A stretch of DNA of 64,000 nucleotides from Branchinecta lynchi. Its lineage: Eukaryota; Arthropoda; Branchiopoda; Anostraca; Branchinectidae. The number at the start of each line of letters is the position of its first letter. The first letter of the stretch is position 1. The stretch spans positions 20,193,869 through 20,257,868 of the forward strand of contig JAKZAP010000009.1 of the NCBI GenBank assembly GCA_023053575.1, given 5' to 3'. The notes below the pieces were generated by a model, which had not been told where the DNA came from, did no database searches, and saw only the letters and a program-made list of their open reading frames with translations. Made by a program: the position numbers and the translations under genes. Of the stretch, positions 62,481 to 64,000 are shown piece by piece.

Positions 62481-63219
62481 AGGACCTGTCTTACCTATAT
62501 AACTAGCGCAACCTACTTCCGTAATCACTCCATATATATCTAAACCCGGAGACCCCAATTTCGTACGGTACATTCTAACCCGTCTAACAAACCCACGCTG
62601 ATTTTCTCACTTGCCGTGTTTTGCTACCTTTGATGTGTATAACGCTGTCGACGCTGCCCTACAGAGCATTCAGGTTGGCCAAGACCTATGTAAACTTTAA
62701 AGGACCTCAATATCGTACGGTACATTCTAACCCCTCTAACAAAACCACGCTGATTTTCTCACTTGTTTTGCTACCTTTGATGTGTATCACGCTGTCGACG
62801 CTGCCCTACAGAGCATTCAGGTTGGCCAAGACCTATTTAAACTTTAAAGGACCTGTCTTACCTATAAATACTAACGCAACCTACTTCCATAATCACTCCA
62901 TATATTTCTAAACTTAGAGACCCAATATCGTGCGGTACATTCTAACCCCTCTAACAAAACCACGCTGATTTTCTCACTTGTTTTGCTACCTTTGATGTGT
63001 ATCACGCTGTCGACGGTTGTCTGCGAAAAGCTTTTCCATCAGAGAACGGGTTGTGTAAATTGTTTCCCTGTTTTCGCTATAAGTCAACGGGCCTCGGAAA
63101 AGGCTTAAAACAGCCAGAACCATGGGTTATTTCTTGAAAGCACAGCCTCGTTTTAAAGTATTCAAATATTATAAAACACTGTAAGTTGAACAGTAAATAG
63201 TGCGAACGGTCCTTTAAAG
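62446..63219 (+). mobile_element. Family D/E element, copy E3, with internal tandem duplications
   Basis: TTAAAGGACCTGTCTTACC (62476) to GTGCGAACGGTCCTTTAAA (63219). The phrase CTACAGAGCATTCAGGTTGG recurs at 62451, 62661 and 62808, so the left half is present about three times. Confidence 0.7.
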
Positions 63220-63529
63220 ATGGAATTTTAGGACTTTTACCGGGACACCAAAACCTGAAGTATTTTGAATTGAATCTGAAAGTCAAGGACTCCAGTATCG
63301 GATACTCGTGGACTGACCAGAGCTCCAATGGCAGAACCTTATGGAGAATGCTAAATATTTATTTGACGGGGAAGCTCTTGAGATGAAAATATTTTAGATA
63401 GTGGAATGAAGGACAAATATATAGTTACCCATGATATTTTGGGATCAATGTTGCTGTGGCCCATTGTATCTCGCCAGTGTGTAGTTGGCGAGATGATGTC
63501 TGTATCCTACTACACCATTTCTTAGATTG
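63220..63529. other. Unassigned
   Basis: Nothing recognised. Confidence 0.25.
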
Positions 63530-64000
63530 TAACCGAAGGGGACTGAAATCGGACAGTCTGTTTACCCATCCCTTATTCATTTAAATAGGCGTGAAAACCC
63601 GACAAAAATGCGTTACTTCATTTGTCCGTTATCCACAGATAATCGATTTCGTCGAATGACATGATTCCAAGGCTGCTTGGGCTGAAGGAATACATATTAT
63701 CGAATGAACTTATTCTGCCGGATTTCGGGTACCTCTATGTGCTTGTCACTCTATGTTGGAAGTACTTACCTACTACAAACGTAAGCGAGATTCCCGACAA
63801 AAGACATCTGAACACCATTTGCATACTTTCTACTGCCGTAACTTTTCCGAGCTTATCATTTTTATCCCCGGTAATGTTGGCTTTTGTTGAAATTAACATT
63901 CTTCGCGTCTGGGTGAATTTTGAGTTGTCGTGCAAGCAGCGCACACTCTGAACTTATTCTATAGAACTTATTCGGTTGGATTTTGGTACCTCTATGTGCT
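63530..64000 (+). mobile_element. Family I element, copy 3
   Basis: TTTACCCATCCCTTATTCA, CACAGATAATCGATTTCGTC, GAACTTATTCTGCCGGATTT, GTCGTGCAAGCAGCGCAC. Lacks the Y1 insertion seen in I1. Its ACTTATTC...GGTACCTCTATGTG part starts again at ~63952. Confidence 0.6.

Noticed and set aside
63760..63850. TAC-TAC-AAA-CGT-AAG resembling the YYYKR end of the ETS domain
   Set aside because: Lies within repeat family I (parallel at 33209-33230), has no acceptor in the right phase, and the following residues do not match an ETS domain.

Overview
This is eukaryotic genomic DNA, almost certainly from an animal: spliced GT-AG exons, very long introns, a PNT+ETS transcription factor gene, truncated non-LTR retrotransposons and dense families of short DNA transposons. 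The (GTCY)n-bearing repeats resemble the Helentron-associated elements known from insects, molluscs and other invertebrates, so an invertebrate is likely. I cannot name the species. There are no bacterial-type genes, rRNA genes, CRISPR arrays or convincing viral genes. One host gene crosses the window on the + strand. Seven coding exons (10176-10239, 32155-32222, 33963-34143, 41091-41245, 48035-48425, 57139-57249, 60549-60744) join in phase into 388 codons plus 2 nt of an ESE/ELF3-like ETS factor: an acidic N-terminus, a Pointed (PNT/SAM) domain split over exons 4 and 5, a low-complexity linker, a basic stretch, and the first three quarters of the ETS DNA-binding domain. The exon for the end of the ETS domain lies beyond the window, or was not found. 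Ten GGAA/TTCC cores, three of them full AGGAAGT sites, lie in the ~130 bp before the start codon. Nearly everything else is transposon-derived. (1) Two families of Helentron/HINE-like repeats ('A' at 1.1, 9, 35-37 and 52-54 kb; 'B' at 3.8, 7.2, 11-13, 15, 44, 45 and 48.5 kb) have hairpin starts, GTCY/GTCG microsatellites, internal tandem modules and a shared TCTTGTT 3' end. (2) Four internally different MITE families share GTTGCGTT termini and 3-bp target duplications (C, G, P, H); families J and V also make 3-bp duplications. (3) hAT-like elements with 8-bp duplications lie at 13.2, 13.6, 23.7, 33.7 and 42.4 kb. (4) Other TIR families are D/E, F, I, L, Q, R, S and Y. (5) At least seven 5'-truncated or broken non-LTR retrotransposon fragments and more than ten orphan LINE 3' tails are present. 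Nesting is unusually legible. A LINE reading frame at 0.7-2.8 kb is split by a C MITE that is itself split by an A element, and both boundaries can be read exactly. The window also holds its own unoccupied copies of several insertion sites (A at 34.8/37.7 kb, V at 10.3/60.9 kb, F at 3.0/26.2 kb). A 473-bp near-perfect palindrome (27378-27850) is the most striking unexplained structure.
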